Shown piece by piece: positions 1 to 11,039 of a stretch of DNA of 64,000 nucleotides. Location: the NCBI GenBank assembly GCA_021186555.1, contig JAJKFL010000006.1:45704138-45768137 (forward strand), in the 5' to 3' direction. Origin of the DNA: Reticulitermes speratus (lineage: Eukaryota > Arthropoda > Insecta > Blattodea > Rhinotermitidae). The position numbers and the translations under genes were made by a program. Every line of letters begins with the position of its first letter. Position 1 is the stretch's first letter. Under the pieces are notes generated by a model, which did no database searches, had not been told where the DNA came from, and saw nothing but the letters and a program-made list of their open reading frames with translations.

Positions 1-47
1 ATTTTCACTTCCACCTTCCTCCCTTTCATTATTTTTCTTCCCCTCAC

Positions 48-215
48 TATTGCTCAGTCAGTATAGTGACTGTTACGGCACAAAGACCGGGGGTGGGGAT
101 CGATTCCTGTCAGGGGCGTTCAGACGATTGTTGTGTCCTCCGATCCACCATTATACCCAGTGGCTGTCGTAGGCTGTTTCCATGGGGATTAGGTGACCGG
201 AGCGTGACTCTCACT
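48..215 (+). mobile_element. Diverged SINE, family 2 (tRNA-derived)
   Basis: A decayed copy of the SINE that is complete at 28870-29158. An A-box-like GCTCAGTCAG lies at about 52-61 and a B-box-like GGATCGATTCC at 97-107. It then follows the family-2 body with many mismatches. No target-site duplication is visible. It is non-coding. Confidence 0.5.
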
Positions 216-575
216 TCAGAGCCTACAAATGCTTGGAGCTGTACGTGTTGATGGCGTGGTGCGTCGTTAATATTAAGGACAACTTGTGCTTCGCCGTCAC
301 CTTCCTCAGGGCACAGACGTATGCCTGTCGGTTGCAACAGCGAGGTCAGTAATCGGGTCGTCCTGGCATGGCTCAAGCAGGACGTCGCCGACAGCTGAAC
401 GCAGAGCAGTGCCGAGAGCAGTCAGTGTGGCTCCTCCCTTGAATTGTGTTTAACATGTCTTGTGACTCGATTTTCAAGGACAGTGCCTAAGAAATTTTTA
501 CGTATTTTGTCTGTTTGAAACAGGGGTACTAAAAACTGATTATTTTTATGTTGCTTTTACAAATATTGTAATATC
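216..575. other. Unassigned single-copy stretch
   Basis: I see no coding, RNA or repeat signal here. Short open frames occur on both strands without supporting features. Confidence 0.4.
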
Positions 576-1917
576 GTATATACACATATGTGACATATAC
601 ACATATATACACACATGTGACATATACACATATATACACATATGTGACATACACATATATACACATATGTGACATATACACATATATACACATATGTGAC
701 ATACACATATATACACATGTGACATATACACATGTGACATATACACATATATACACATATGTGACATATACACATATATACACATATGTGACATATACAC
801 ATATGTGACATACACATATATACACATATGTGACATATACACATGTGACACACATATATACACATATGTGACATATACACATATATACACATATGTGACA
901 TATACACATATGTGACATATACACATGTATACACATATGACATATACACATATATACACATATGTGACATACACATATATACACATGTGACATATACACA
1001 TATATACACATATGTGACATATACACATATATACACATATGTGACATACACATATATACACATATGTGACATATACACATATATACACATGTGACATATA
1101 CACATATATACACATGTGACATCACATATACACATATGTGACTATTCAACATAATTACATATGTGACATTTACACATATATACACATATGTGACATATTA
1201 CACATATATACACATATGTGAATATACACATATACAATGTGACATATACACATATATACACATATGTGACATATACACATATATACACATGTGACATATA
1301 CACATATATACACATGTGACATATACACATATATACACATGTGACATATACACATATATACACATGTGACATATACACATATATACACATGTGCATATAC
1401 ACATATATACACATATGTGACATATACACATATATACACATATGTGACATACACATATATACACATGTGACATTACACATATTAAAACACATATCATGTG
1501 ACATATACACATATATACACATATGTGACATATACACATATATACACATGTGACATATACACATATATACACATGTGACATATACACATATATTACACAT
1601 ATGTGACATATACACATATTACATATGTGACATAACATATTGACATACAATATATACAATATGTGACATACACATATATACACATGTGACATTACACATA
1701 TATACACATGTGACATTACACATATATACACATATGTGACATATACACATATATACACATATGTGACTATACACATATATACACATGTGACATATACACA
1801 TATATACACATGTGACATATACACATATATACACATATGTGACATATACACTATATACACATATGTGAATACATATATACACAATGTGACATATACACAT
1901 ATATACACATATGTGAC
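576..1917. repeat. 27-bp AT-rich minisatellite, about 50 copies
   Basis: Each unit alternates ACATATGTGAC with TACACATATATACACAT. Deletion variants (ACATGTGAC, TTACACAT) are frequent. Every unit is full of dyads (CATATG, TATATA), so long hairpins are possible on either strand. No stop falls in several frames, giving spurious open frames up to 236 codons. Indels are more common after about 1460. Confidence 0.97.
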
Positions 1918-2339
1918 AAAACTGCGATCTCAGTTCTTAATAATATTACTTCGACAGTTTTACATTTGATTTTCTGTATAAGTGTACAAATCCTGAAACG
2001 GCTTAGCGGCCGGAACATGTAGCTGAGTTTGAATTTTAATAAATAAGTGTTGTGTCAGACGGTTAATTATTGGTATATATATATATATACATACATTATA
2101 TATATGAAAAACGGTGTGAGCCACATTAAATTAAGTTGTATTCAGTGATTCTGATTGCTGTCGTGCTTAGTGCAGTGAGACTGTCTGTCGTGTACAATCG
2201 AATGGGGCTGTATTGTGCTAACGGTAAACCTTCTGTTTATGCTTGTGAGTTTGTCAACGTATTACTGGTATTTCGTAAGCATTTTATATTGCAGATGGAC
2301 TCCTATGTTCGTGATTCAGATGTTCGGGAATTTTTTTGG
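1918..2339. other. Unassigned stretch with a TA microsatellite
   Basis: An impure TA/TACA run covers about 2073-2107. The rest shows no gene or recognisable repeat. Confidence 0.4.
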
Positions 2340-2614
2340 GGTGAAGGGCCCCGCAGCATAAGCTACGGACGCACCGCAGCCTTAAGGTTTATTGTACAAC
2401 CCTGTGATGAAGTTGATTAGTGTTTTCTTCGTTTTTCCGTGTAATGGAGCACCGGTGGAATGAAATTGACAGGGGAAAACCGAAGTACTCGGGGAGAAAC
2501 CTGTCCCAGTGCCACTTTGTCCACCACAAATCCTATATGGACTGACCTGGGATCGAACCCGGGCCTCCGCGGTGAGAGGCCGCGACTAACTGCCTGAGCC
2601 GTGGCACGGCTTCG
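2340..2614 (-). mobile_element. SINE family 1, near full length (tRNA-derived)
   Basis: Read on the minus strand, it starts near 2614 with a tRNA-like head: A-box-like ACGGCTCAGGCAG, then the B box GGTTCGATCCC. The body is shared with the copies at 28226-28493 and 53506-53789 and ends near AAGGGCCCCGC on the plus strand. Several copies in one window, the same boundaries and the promoter boxes support a SINE. No clear target-site duplication is seen. Confidence 0.8.
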
Positions 2615-3390
2615 GCCTTTGTCTTTCCATCAGCGGTTGTCTTGTGGTTGCAGAAACGGAACGTCGGTAAACGTCAAATGTCTTTATTCACGGCGCCGGT
2701 CAGAGGCGCTCCCGTGGCAATTATCGCAATCAGCACGACGCACCACCTGATACAGGATCTCGCACCCTTCAGTAACCGCAGCAGCGCCCGCCATCTGTCG
2801 GCCGTCAGCCGTAACTTCAGCGTTTGACGAGGTGCGTCATTACCGCCGGATCACATTACACGCGATATTAACATTTAATTACCTGAACTCTGCTACCGAG
2901 ATCTTTAAAACGACGACGACAGGTGTCACAGAGCACGTGCCGTGACACGTGTCGTGCATCAGAGAGAATACTGCAAAGGTAAATGTGTGAGACTTTTGTA
3001 GGATCAGTTGTGACCATTATTGACAGAAATGATAAAATAGCGTAAAAGGTAAAATTATCACTATGCACTCCATCAAGACATATTGGGGGATGGAGGTATA
3101 CATCCACTCATTCTGAAAATCTGCAGTAGATATAAGTGAGTGGTCAGTATCAAACCCCGGCCACTGTTCCCGTGGGGAAGGAAACCTCCATACACGCTGA
3201 TAATAGTTGGCTGTGTGGACAGCAGAGCAGGTCTCGACGTTTCGGAGAAGAGAAAACCCCTGTGCCTTTGCTGGGAATGGAAACAAAATTCTTCAGCTTT
3301 TTAGCCCGTTGCTGTCTTGGTCTAAAGAACGACAGTGGGTCACAAGTGGGTCTAATTGTTATTTATTGAGTCGCCTGTTTGTTACATTTC
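2615..3390. other. Unassigned stretch
   Basis: No gene is supported. A GACGTTTCGGAG string at about 3236 resembles the GAAAC side of the hammerhead-like motifs found elsewhere, but the matching CUGAWGA box is absent. Confidence 0.35.
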
Positions 3391-3447
3391 GTTGTAACCA
3401 CGACGACGACTACTACTACCGCCACTACTACTACTACTACTACTACA

Positions 3448-3482
<35 letters not shown>

Positions 3483-3568
3483 CACTACAACTACTACTAC
3501 TACTACTGCTGCTGCTGCCGCTGCTGCTGCTGCTGCTCTGCCGCTGCTGCTGCTGCCGCTGCCGCTGC

Positions 3569-3622
<54 letters not shown>

Positions 3623-3822
3623 TACTACTAAGACGACGACGACGACTACTTTACTACCACGACGACGACGACTACCACGTCGACGACGACGACGACGACG
3701 ACTGCCACTCGACGACGACGACTGCGACGACGACTGCGACGACGACTGCGACGACGACGGCGACGACAACGACGACGACTGCGACGACTACGACGACTAC
3801 TACTACGACGACGACGACGTAA
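3391..3822. repeat. Triplet-repeat patchwork (ACT, GCT, GCC, GAC)
   Basis: Consecutive blocks of different trinucleotides: ACT (about 3410-3505), GCT/GCC (3506-3620), then GAC with interspersed ACT, GCG and AAC (3621-3820). Because the period is three, all frames read as homopolymer-like peptides (T, A, L, P, D or Y runs) on both strands. No gene structure accompanies them. It abuts the 33-bp minisatellite with no spacer. Confidence 0.95.
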
Positions 3823-4975
3823 ATTGAAGCAGGTACAACCTATCTTCATACGTAAATTGAAGCAGTTACAACCTATCTTCATATGTAAATTGAAGCAGAT
3901 ACAACCTATCTTCATATGTAAATTGAAGCAGATACAACCTGTCTGCATATGTAGATTGAAGCAGATACAACCTGTCTGCATATGTAGAATTGAAGCAGAT
4001 ACAACATGTCTGCATATGTAGATTGAAGCAGATACAACATGTCTGCATATGTAAATTGAAGCAGATACAACCTGTCTTCATATGTACATTGAAGCAGATA
4101 CAACCTGTCTTCATATGTACATTGAAGCAGATACAACCTGTCTGCATATGTAAATTGAAGCAGATACAACATGTCTGCATATGTAAATTGAAGCAGATAC
4201 AACATGTCTGCATATGTAAATTGAAGCAGATACAACATGTCTGCATATGTAAATTGAAGCAGATACAACATGTCTGCATATGTAAATTGAAGCAGATACA
4301 ACCTGTCTGCATATGTAAATTGAAGCAGATACAACCTGTCTGCATATGTAAATTGAAGCAGATACAACATGTCTGCATATGTAGATTGAAGCAGATACAA
4401 CATGTCTGCATATGTAGATTGAAGCAGATACAACATGTCTGCATATGTAAATTGAAGCAGATACATGTCTGCATATGTAAATTGAAGCAGATACATGTCT
4501 GCATATGTAAATTGAAGCAGATACAACATGTCTGCATATGTAAATTGAAGCAGATACAACCTGTCTGCATATGTAAATTGAAGCAGATACAACCTGTCTG
4601 CATATGTAAATTGAAGCAGATACATATCTTCATATGTAAATTGAAGCAGATACAACCTGTCTGCATATGTAAATTGAAGCAGATACAACCTGTCTGCATA
4701 TGTAGTTTGAAGCAGATACAACCTATCTTCATATGTAAATTGAAGCAGATACAACCTGTCTGCATATGTAGATTGAAGCAGATACAACCTATCTTCATAT
4801 GTAAATTGAAGCAGATACAACCTGTCTTCATATGTAAATTGAAGCAGATACAACCTGTCTGCATATGTAGATTGAAGCAGATACAACCTATCTTCATATG
4901 TAAATTGAAGCAGATACAACCTGTCTGCATATGTAAATTGAAGCAGATACAACCTGTCTGCATATGTAGATTGAA
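3823..4975. repeat. 33-bp minisatellite, about 35 copies
   Basis: Units contain CATATGTAAATTGAAGCAG followed by ATACAACCTGTCT. Variants alternate CCTGTCTG, CATGTCTG, CTATCTTC and CTGTCTTC, and three units have lost two or three bases. The period divisible by three leaves open frames up to 365 codons, which I treat as artefacts. Confidence 0.97.
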
Positions 4976-5105
4976 TTGATATTCAGACTGTCTCTGTACG
5001 TATGCAAGAAGATATTAAATTGGTCTCCATACGTAAACTGAATGCTATCTGACTCTTTCATATATAAATTAAATGAGTTTCGAACTGTCTGCGTATGTAA
5101 GCGGG
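4976..5105. repeat. Decayed edge of the 33-bp minisatellite
   Basis: CGTATGCAAG, CCATACGTAAACTG and GCGTATGTAAG recur at about 33-bp spacing with strong divergence, as expected for the unhomogenised edge of the neighbouring array. Confidence 0.6.
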
Positions 5106-5738
5106 GGGAGATCAATGCTGTCTCCTGACTGTGACGTCGTCCTCAGTATGGTTTGAGCCATTATGCTAATCTTTGGAGGCTTGGTTGACTTTAGGAACTG
5201 AATTTGAAATTATCAAGTATTAGTATATGAACACTATAGACACCATGCACTTAATCTCCTGTGCTTTAGCCAACAAAGCACCGACATAACATCACGAACT
5301 TTTCATACACTTTTCACCGTTAAATGGTTAGAACTAACCATTATTGTGCGTAGGCGCGATCAATAGCTTTTGAAATTGTTTTCTCAAGTTCCAAGTTGTC
5401 TTTCAAAGTGACGTGGGCCATAAAGAGTGTGGAGGGAGAAAAGGTGAATAGGGGTTGGAGATCCTATAAATCCAATAATCCACTTACGGGAATTCTTTAT
5501 GTGTCTGTACACCCCTGTAGTAGCCATTAATCTTGTTTAAGTAATCGATTTTGACAAAACCGCCGCCCCCTACCCCCCGCCCCATGCTGCGAAACGAGAG
5601 CTGTAATTAATCATCCAGCCACAGGTTCTACAGATGAACTGCCATTCCTCCTCGGCTCTCTTTTCTACATTACTGGGCCGCTACTGCTTTACCTGTGTGT
5701 GCTTCCAGCAACAATACCCTTAATTTCGTAGCTTTATA
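5106..5738. other. Unassigned single-copy stretch
   Basis: No gene or repeat is recognised. A C-rich run lies at about 5562-5583. Confidence 0.4.
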
Positions 5739-5763
5739 CAGTGAAACCTGCTTATAACGAAAT
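5739..5763 (+). mobile_element. Possible pogo/Tigger-like terminal inverted repeat
   Basis: TA then CAGTGAAACCTGCTTATAA resembles the ends of insect pogo-like MITEs. No partner end was found nearby, so this is a solo end or a chance match. Confidence 0.3.
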
Positions 5764-5868
5764 TACGAGAGAACCGAACATTTATTTCCGTTTACATTTA
5801 GCTATTTAACTCTCCTCCCCCATTGTGGACTATATCTTACCACTAATAGCTTGCAGACAAAAAATATC

Positions 5869-7466
5869 CAGTCCGTACCGCGCAGTAAACACTCCGTCTC
5901 AGTTATACAAACCAGTCAGTTAATGTTGTACAGTGAAATAATCGCTGTTTGTTCTGAGATCCACACAAAACACATAAATACAGTCCGTACCGCGCAGTAA
6001 ACACACTCCGTCTCAGTTACACAAACCAGTCAGTTAATGCTGTACAGTGAAATAATCGCTGTTTGTTCTGAGATCCACACAAAACACATAAATACAGTCC
6101 GTACCGCGCAGTAAACACACTCCGTCTCAGTTATACAAACCAGTCAGTTAATGCTGTACAGTGAAATAATCGCTGTTTGTTCTCAGATCCACACAAAACA
6201 CATAAATACAGTCCGTACCGCGCAGTAAACACACTCCGTCTCAGTTACACAAACCAGTCAGTTAATGCTGTACAGTGAAATAATCGCTGTTTGTTCTGAG
6301 ATCCACACAAAACACATAAATACAGTCCGTACCGCGCAGTAAACACACTCCGTCTCAGTTATACAAACCAGTCAGTTAATGCTGTACAGTGAAATAATCG
6401 CTGTTTGTTCTGAGATCCACACAAAACACATAAATACAGTCCGTACCGCGCAGTAAACACACTCCGTCTCAGTTATACAAACCAGTCAGTTAATGCTGTA
6501 CAGTCAAATAATCGCTGTTTGTTCTGAGATCCACACAAAACACATAAATACAGTCCGTACCGCGCAGTAAACACACTCGGTCTCAGTTATACAAACCAGT
6601 CAGTTAATGTTGTACAGTGAAATAATCGCTGTTTGTTCTGAGATCCACACAAAACACATCAATACAGTCCGTACCGCGCCAGTAAACACACTCCGTCTCA
6701 GTTATACAAAGCAGTCAGTTAATGTTGTACAGTGAAATAATCGCTGTTTGTTCTGAGATCCACACAAAACACATAAATACAGTCCGTACCGCGCAGTAAA
6801 CACACTCCGTCTCAGTTATACAAAGCAGTCAGTTAATGTTGTACAGTGAAATAATCGCTGTTTGTTCTGAGATCCACACAAAACACATAAATACAGTCCG
6901 TACCGCGCAGTAAACACACTCCGTCTCAGTTATACAAACCAGTCAGTTAATGCTGTACAGTGAAATAATCGCTGTTTGTTCTGAGATCCACACAAAACAC
7001 ATAAATACAGTCCGTACCGCGCAGTAAACACACTCCGTCTCAGTTATACAAACCAGTCAGTTAATGTTGTACAGTGAAATAATCGCTGTTTGTTCTGAGA
7101 TCCACACAAAACACATAAATACAGTCCGTACCGCGCAGTAAACACACTCCGTCTCAGTTATACAAACCAGTCAGTTAATGCTGTACAGTGAAATAATCGC
7201 TGTTTGTTCTGAGATCCACACAAAACACATAAATACAGTCCGTACCGCGCAGTAAACACACTCCGTCTCAGTTATACAAACCAGTCAGTTAATGTTGTAC
7301 AGTGAAATAATCGCTGTTTGTTCTGAGATCCACACAAAACACATAAATACAGTCCGTACCGCGCAGTAAACACACTCCGTCTCAGTTATACAAAGCAGTC
7401 AGTTAATGTTGTACAGTGAAATAATCGCTGTTTGTTCTGAGATCCACACAAAACACATAAATACAC
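5869..7466 (+). repeat. 114-bp satellite, array 1 (about 14 copies)
   Basis: The unit runs from CCGTACCGCGCAGTAAACAC through CTCAGTTATACAAACCAG and ATAATCGCTGTTTGTTCTG to ACACATAAATACAGT, 114 bp in regular units. Monomers differ mainly at ATGCTGTACA versus ATGTTGTACA and ACCAG versus AGCAG. This orientation is called plus here. The array ends inside a junction sequence shared with array 3. Confidence 0.98.
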
Positions 7467-7545
7467 TGTGTGGGCAGAACGTAGAATTTGTGAGTGTTAA
7501 ACATGGTGGTACATATAGTAACCACTGAGCTTTAAACGTTAAGAG
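7463..7545 (+). repeat. Junction sequence shared with 114-bp arrays
   Basis: Begins CACTGTGTGGGCAGAACG and contains GGTGGTACATATAGTAACCA. The reverse complement of 22560-22643, next to array 3, matches it closely. The flank of array 2 at 11040-11075 matches at least its first 25 bp. The remaining bases to 7780 show nothing recognisable. Confidence 0.8.
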
Positions 7546-7780
7546 TATATTCATGTAGCCCACAGTGCATCTTTAACTGCGAGTTTCGTTTGCATCTGTA
7601 AATAATTGCAAATAATTTACAGCAGTTACGTTACATTCAGTCTACGTCCTGTCAGGATAAAACAAGGATTTAAATTGCTATTTAGTTAAAATACAAGCCT
7701 CACAGGATTACGCTGCTTCTAGCTAAACTACGAGATTGAGTTATATGAAAATTTTATAGTGCGAGAAAAATATCGAGACC

Positions 7781-8540
7781 GTACTGTGTACAGATGTAGG
7801 TACAGCAAGTCATGAGCGTGTGTTAGAAGCATGTACTGTGTATGCAAACCGTACTGTGTACAGCTGTAGGTACAGCAAGGCATCAGCGTGTGTTAGAAGC
7901 ATGTACTGTGTATGCAAACCGTACTGTGTGCAGCTGTAGGTACAGCAAGGCATGAGCGTGTGTTAGAAGCATGTACTGTGTATGCAGACGGTACTGTGTA
8001 CAGCTGTAGGTACAGCAAGGCATGAGCGTGTGTTAGAAGCATGTACTGTGTATGCAGACGGTACTGTGTACAGCTGTAGGTACAGCAAGGCATGAGCGTG
8101 TGTTAGAAGCATGTACTGTGTATGCAGACGGTACTGTGTACAGCTGTAGGTACAGCAAGGCATGAGCGTGTGTTAGAAGCATGTACTGTGTATGCAGACG
8201 GTACTGTGTACAGCTGTAGGTACAGCAAGGCATGAGCGTGTGTTAGAAGCATGTACTGTGTATGCAGACGGTACTGTGTACAGCTGTAGGTACAGCAAGG
8301 CATGAGCGTGTGTTAGAAGCATGTACTGTGTATGCAGACGGTACTGTGTACAGCTGTAGGTACAGCAAGGCATGAGCGTGTGTTAGAAGCATGTACTGTG
8401 TATGCAGACGGTACTGTGTACAGCTGTAGGTACAGCAAGGCATCAGCGTGTGTTAGAAGCATGTACTGTGTATGCAGACGGTACTGTGTACAGCTGTAGG
8501 TACAGCAAGGCATGAGCGTGTGTTAGAAGCATGTACTGTG
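7781..8540. repeat. 70-bp minisatellite, about 11 copies
   Basis: Units contain GTACTGTGTACAGCTGTAGG, TACAGCAAGGCATGAGCG and TGTTAGAAGCATGTACTG. Units 3 to 10 are almost identical. The first two differ (CAAACC for CAGACG), so variation is concentrated at the left edge. Confidence 0.97.
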
Positions 8541-8562
8541 CCGAATATATCTGCAATATATT

Positions 8563-8617
8563 AACTAGTAATTCTTTTAGAGTTTTAGAAACTTTAGCTC
8601 TAAAAGAATTACTAGTT
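8563..8617. repeat. Perfect 20-bp inverted repeat
   Basis: Arms 8563-8582 and 8598-8617 are perfect reverse complements (AACTAGTAATTCTTTTAGAG and its complement) around a 15-nt spacer. It lies 20 bp beyond the 70-bp array. A fold-back MITE remnant is likely. Confidence 0.85.
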
Positions 8618-8624
8618 TATGATG

Positions 8625-8810
8625 GAGTAACCGATGTCGATTCCAGGCGGGAACAAATGTGTTTGTTTTGTGACTGTGTCCAGATGACCCTGGCGCCCAC
8701 ACAGCTCTTATCAAATGGCTATCAGGGTCTCTTTCCACGCGAATGAAGTGGTTGAAGCTCGAGCGAGCCTGGACATTCATCTCCCTGTTGGTCGTAGGTT
8801 GAGACTGCCC
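8625..8810 (+). mobile_element. Diverged SINE family 2
   Basis: Starts with a weak B-box region (GATGTCGATTCCAGG). It then follows the family-2 body: GTCCAGA, CAGGGTCTCTTTCC, a degraded GGGGTAAAGTGGCC block and GTAGGTTGAG. Divergence from the copy at 28870-29158 is heavy. Confidence 0.5.
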
Positions 8811-8849
8811 CGGCTATAGAGGGAGGTGTTTGTTGAACGACGCTATCTG

Positions 8850-8889
8850 CTGCCACGATTATGCAATCTGCACTGCATAATCGCGGCAG
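8850..8889. repeat. 16-bp inverted repeat
   Basis: CTGCCACGATTATGCA (8850-8865) pairs with 8874-8889 with one mismatch around an 8-nt loop. It sits between two SINE fragments. Confidence 0.75.
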
Positions 8890-8901
8890 CGAGTAATTAG
8901 A

Positions 8902-9010
8902 GTGAAGTGTGTCCCAATGCGACTATGTCCACCACAAATCGGACATGGACTGGCCTGAGACTGAACTCATGCCTCCGCAATAAAGGCCGGCGATTAGCCA
9001 CTTGTTCGAG
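8902..9010 (-). mobile_element. Truncated SINE family 1
   Basis: Minus-strand piece covering TGTCCACCACAAATC, ACATGGACTGGCCTGAG and GCCTCCGCAATAAAGGCC. It matches the head-proximal half of the family-1 copies at 2340 and 28226. The B box is degraded. Confidence 0.6.
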
Positions 9011-9861
9011 TGAAAGATGATGGGTTGGAGCCTGCTGTCTGACCTTCGGCAGTCTGTGGTCTGTGAGACTGCGACGGACCGAGGTGTAGACCCAACTGTG
9101 ACACGTACGTATTGTCACGAATTCACGTGTAGTCCGTAGATCAGTTCTTGTCCGGTGCGATTTTGAAGCGAAGTACTTGGAGCGAGTCTCTTGCACTGCA
9201 ACAGCCATAGCGGATTGGCTGACGAAACGCAACAAATACCCTGCCCTTGACACCTCGTGTACAGAGTAGGCCCGTCCGCCAGCTCCTCTACGTTGTTCAC
9301 CGGCCAAAATCTAAGCAGTGGTCTATGTACAGGGTAACTACAGCGCACTGCTGTGCCGACTGTGTGTAAGATTTGAGGAGGAACAAGAGAATATTGGCGA
9401 GGGAGTGTTGTGTGGGGGTTGGGGTTGGGGGGCGCTGATTGATCAGGGTGACGGGTCAATTGGGTCCACCGGACAGACCTCTCCTCAGCACAATTAATCA
9501 ACTAGGCCAATTAATTAACCGTTTACCGCCGCCCGCCATACCTCGTGGCAATCAATCAAATCCTCCATCCACGTCTGTAGCTACAAGGTGTTGCAGGCGG
9601 TCCGCTCGTCCCTTGCTACCGTCACGATGGGCACCAGTGCCCACTGTACATGCCAGTGCCCACGATTTTAGCCCACCTAAACACTGACGCATACAGTTGG
9701 ACTCCCACATAGTGATACTTGCAACAGCTTGTTTGCAGTTCTGTTTTGCTGACGGCGACAGCCAGCTTAGCCCGGACTGATCCCCCGTGCAAGGAGTCCT
9801 CCTGCCTGTCTAAGTGGGATCTGTCAGACCTGTAACGCTGTGAACTGATTACAGCGCTAAT
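9011..9861. other. Unassigned single-copy stretch
   Basis: No gene, RNA or repeat is recognised. Open frames of 128 and 136 codons on the minus strand overlap each other and show no family resemblance. Confidence 0.4.
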
Positions 9862-10521
9862 GTAATGTGCGCACACTGGTCAACTTTATATAATGAAGTA
9901 ATGTGCGCACACTGGTCTACTTTATATAATGAAGTAATGTGCGCACACTGGTCTACTTTATATAATGAAGTAATGTGCGCACACTGGTCAACTTTATATA
10001 ATGAAGTAATGTGCGCACACTGGTCTACTTTATATAATGAAGTAATGTGCGCACACTGGTCTACTTTATATAATGAAGTAATGTGCGCACACTGGTCAAC
10101 TTTATATAATGAAGTAATGTGCGCACACTGGTCAACTTTATATAATGAAGTAATGTGCGCACACTGGTCTACTTTATATAATGAAGTAATGTGCGCACAC
10201 TGGTCTACTTTATATAATGAAGTAATGTGCGCACACTGGTCTACTTTATATAATGAAGTAATGTGCGCACACTGGTCTACTTTATATAATGAAGTAATGT
10301 GCGCACACTGGTCAACTTTATATAATGAAGTAATGTGCGAACACTGGTCTACTTTATATAATGAAGTAATGTGCGCACACTGGTCTACTGTATATAATGA
10401 AGTAATGTGCGCACACTGGTCTACTTTATATAATGAAGTAATGTGCGCACACTGGTCTACTGTATATAATGAAGTAATGTGCGCACACTGGTCTACTTTA
10501 TATAATGAAGTAATGTGCGCA
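9862..10521. repeat. 36-bp minisatellite, about 18 copies
   Basis: Units contain TAATGTGCGCACACTGG followed by TCTACTTTATATAATGAAG, with TCAAC/TCTAC and TTTATA/TGTATA variants. TGTGCGCACA is a perfect palindrome in each unit. The plus-strand open frame of 230 codons is a 12-residue repeat and is not taken as a gene. Confidence 0.98.
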
Positions 10522-11039
10522 GTATCCTCTGCCGTATATAATGCGCTTGTTTTGTGATTACGTGCTACGTGCTACGCCTGTTGGCAGTTGTCAGTATCAA
10601 GCAGTCAACAGGTCACGACGTATTTACTCTTCGGTCGGAATTAAGGCGTCATACTTCGCCAATAACATCTGTGAAGCTAAGACCTTAAAATACATTTCTT
10701 TTTTCCGGTACTGACGCAGTGGGCACCAAACATCAGCTGAGTTAGCTTAACTGTCAAGTGGGTCGCTCGACTTTCACCGTTCGTACAGTTAAGTCGACAG
10801 CTGAGTCACCTGCAGGCCGCTGACCTTGTTTGGGTAGTCCACTGGAGACACGAATGTGAGGAAGTGAAGACTTGTAATGTGACAGCTAACTGTTTGAAGA
10901 CTACTGGTTACCTTATAGGCCTATGCCACCAGGTGTAAGTACTGTCAAAGTTACGAATGACTGGAGCTGTAAGTCTGCTCCCCCCATATACCTTTATGAT
11001 ATACGCAGGGACATATTTACCTTTTATGTTTACCACGAA
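10522..11039. other. Unassigned stretch
   Basis: No gene is seen. A TTAACTGT...ACAGTTAA dyad lies at about 10748-10796. Confidence 0.35.

Noticed and set aside
3503-3769. Poly-alanine/serine/glutamine type coding region in the triplet block
   Set aside because: All six frames are open because the period is three. There is no adjoining conserved protein sequence.
9115-9501. Open frame of 128 codons on the minus strand
   Set aside because: No recognised family, overlaps another open frame, and no splice or promoter evidence could be argued.
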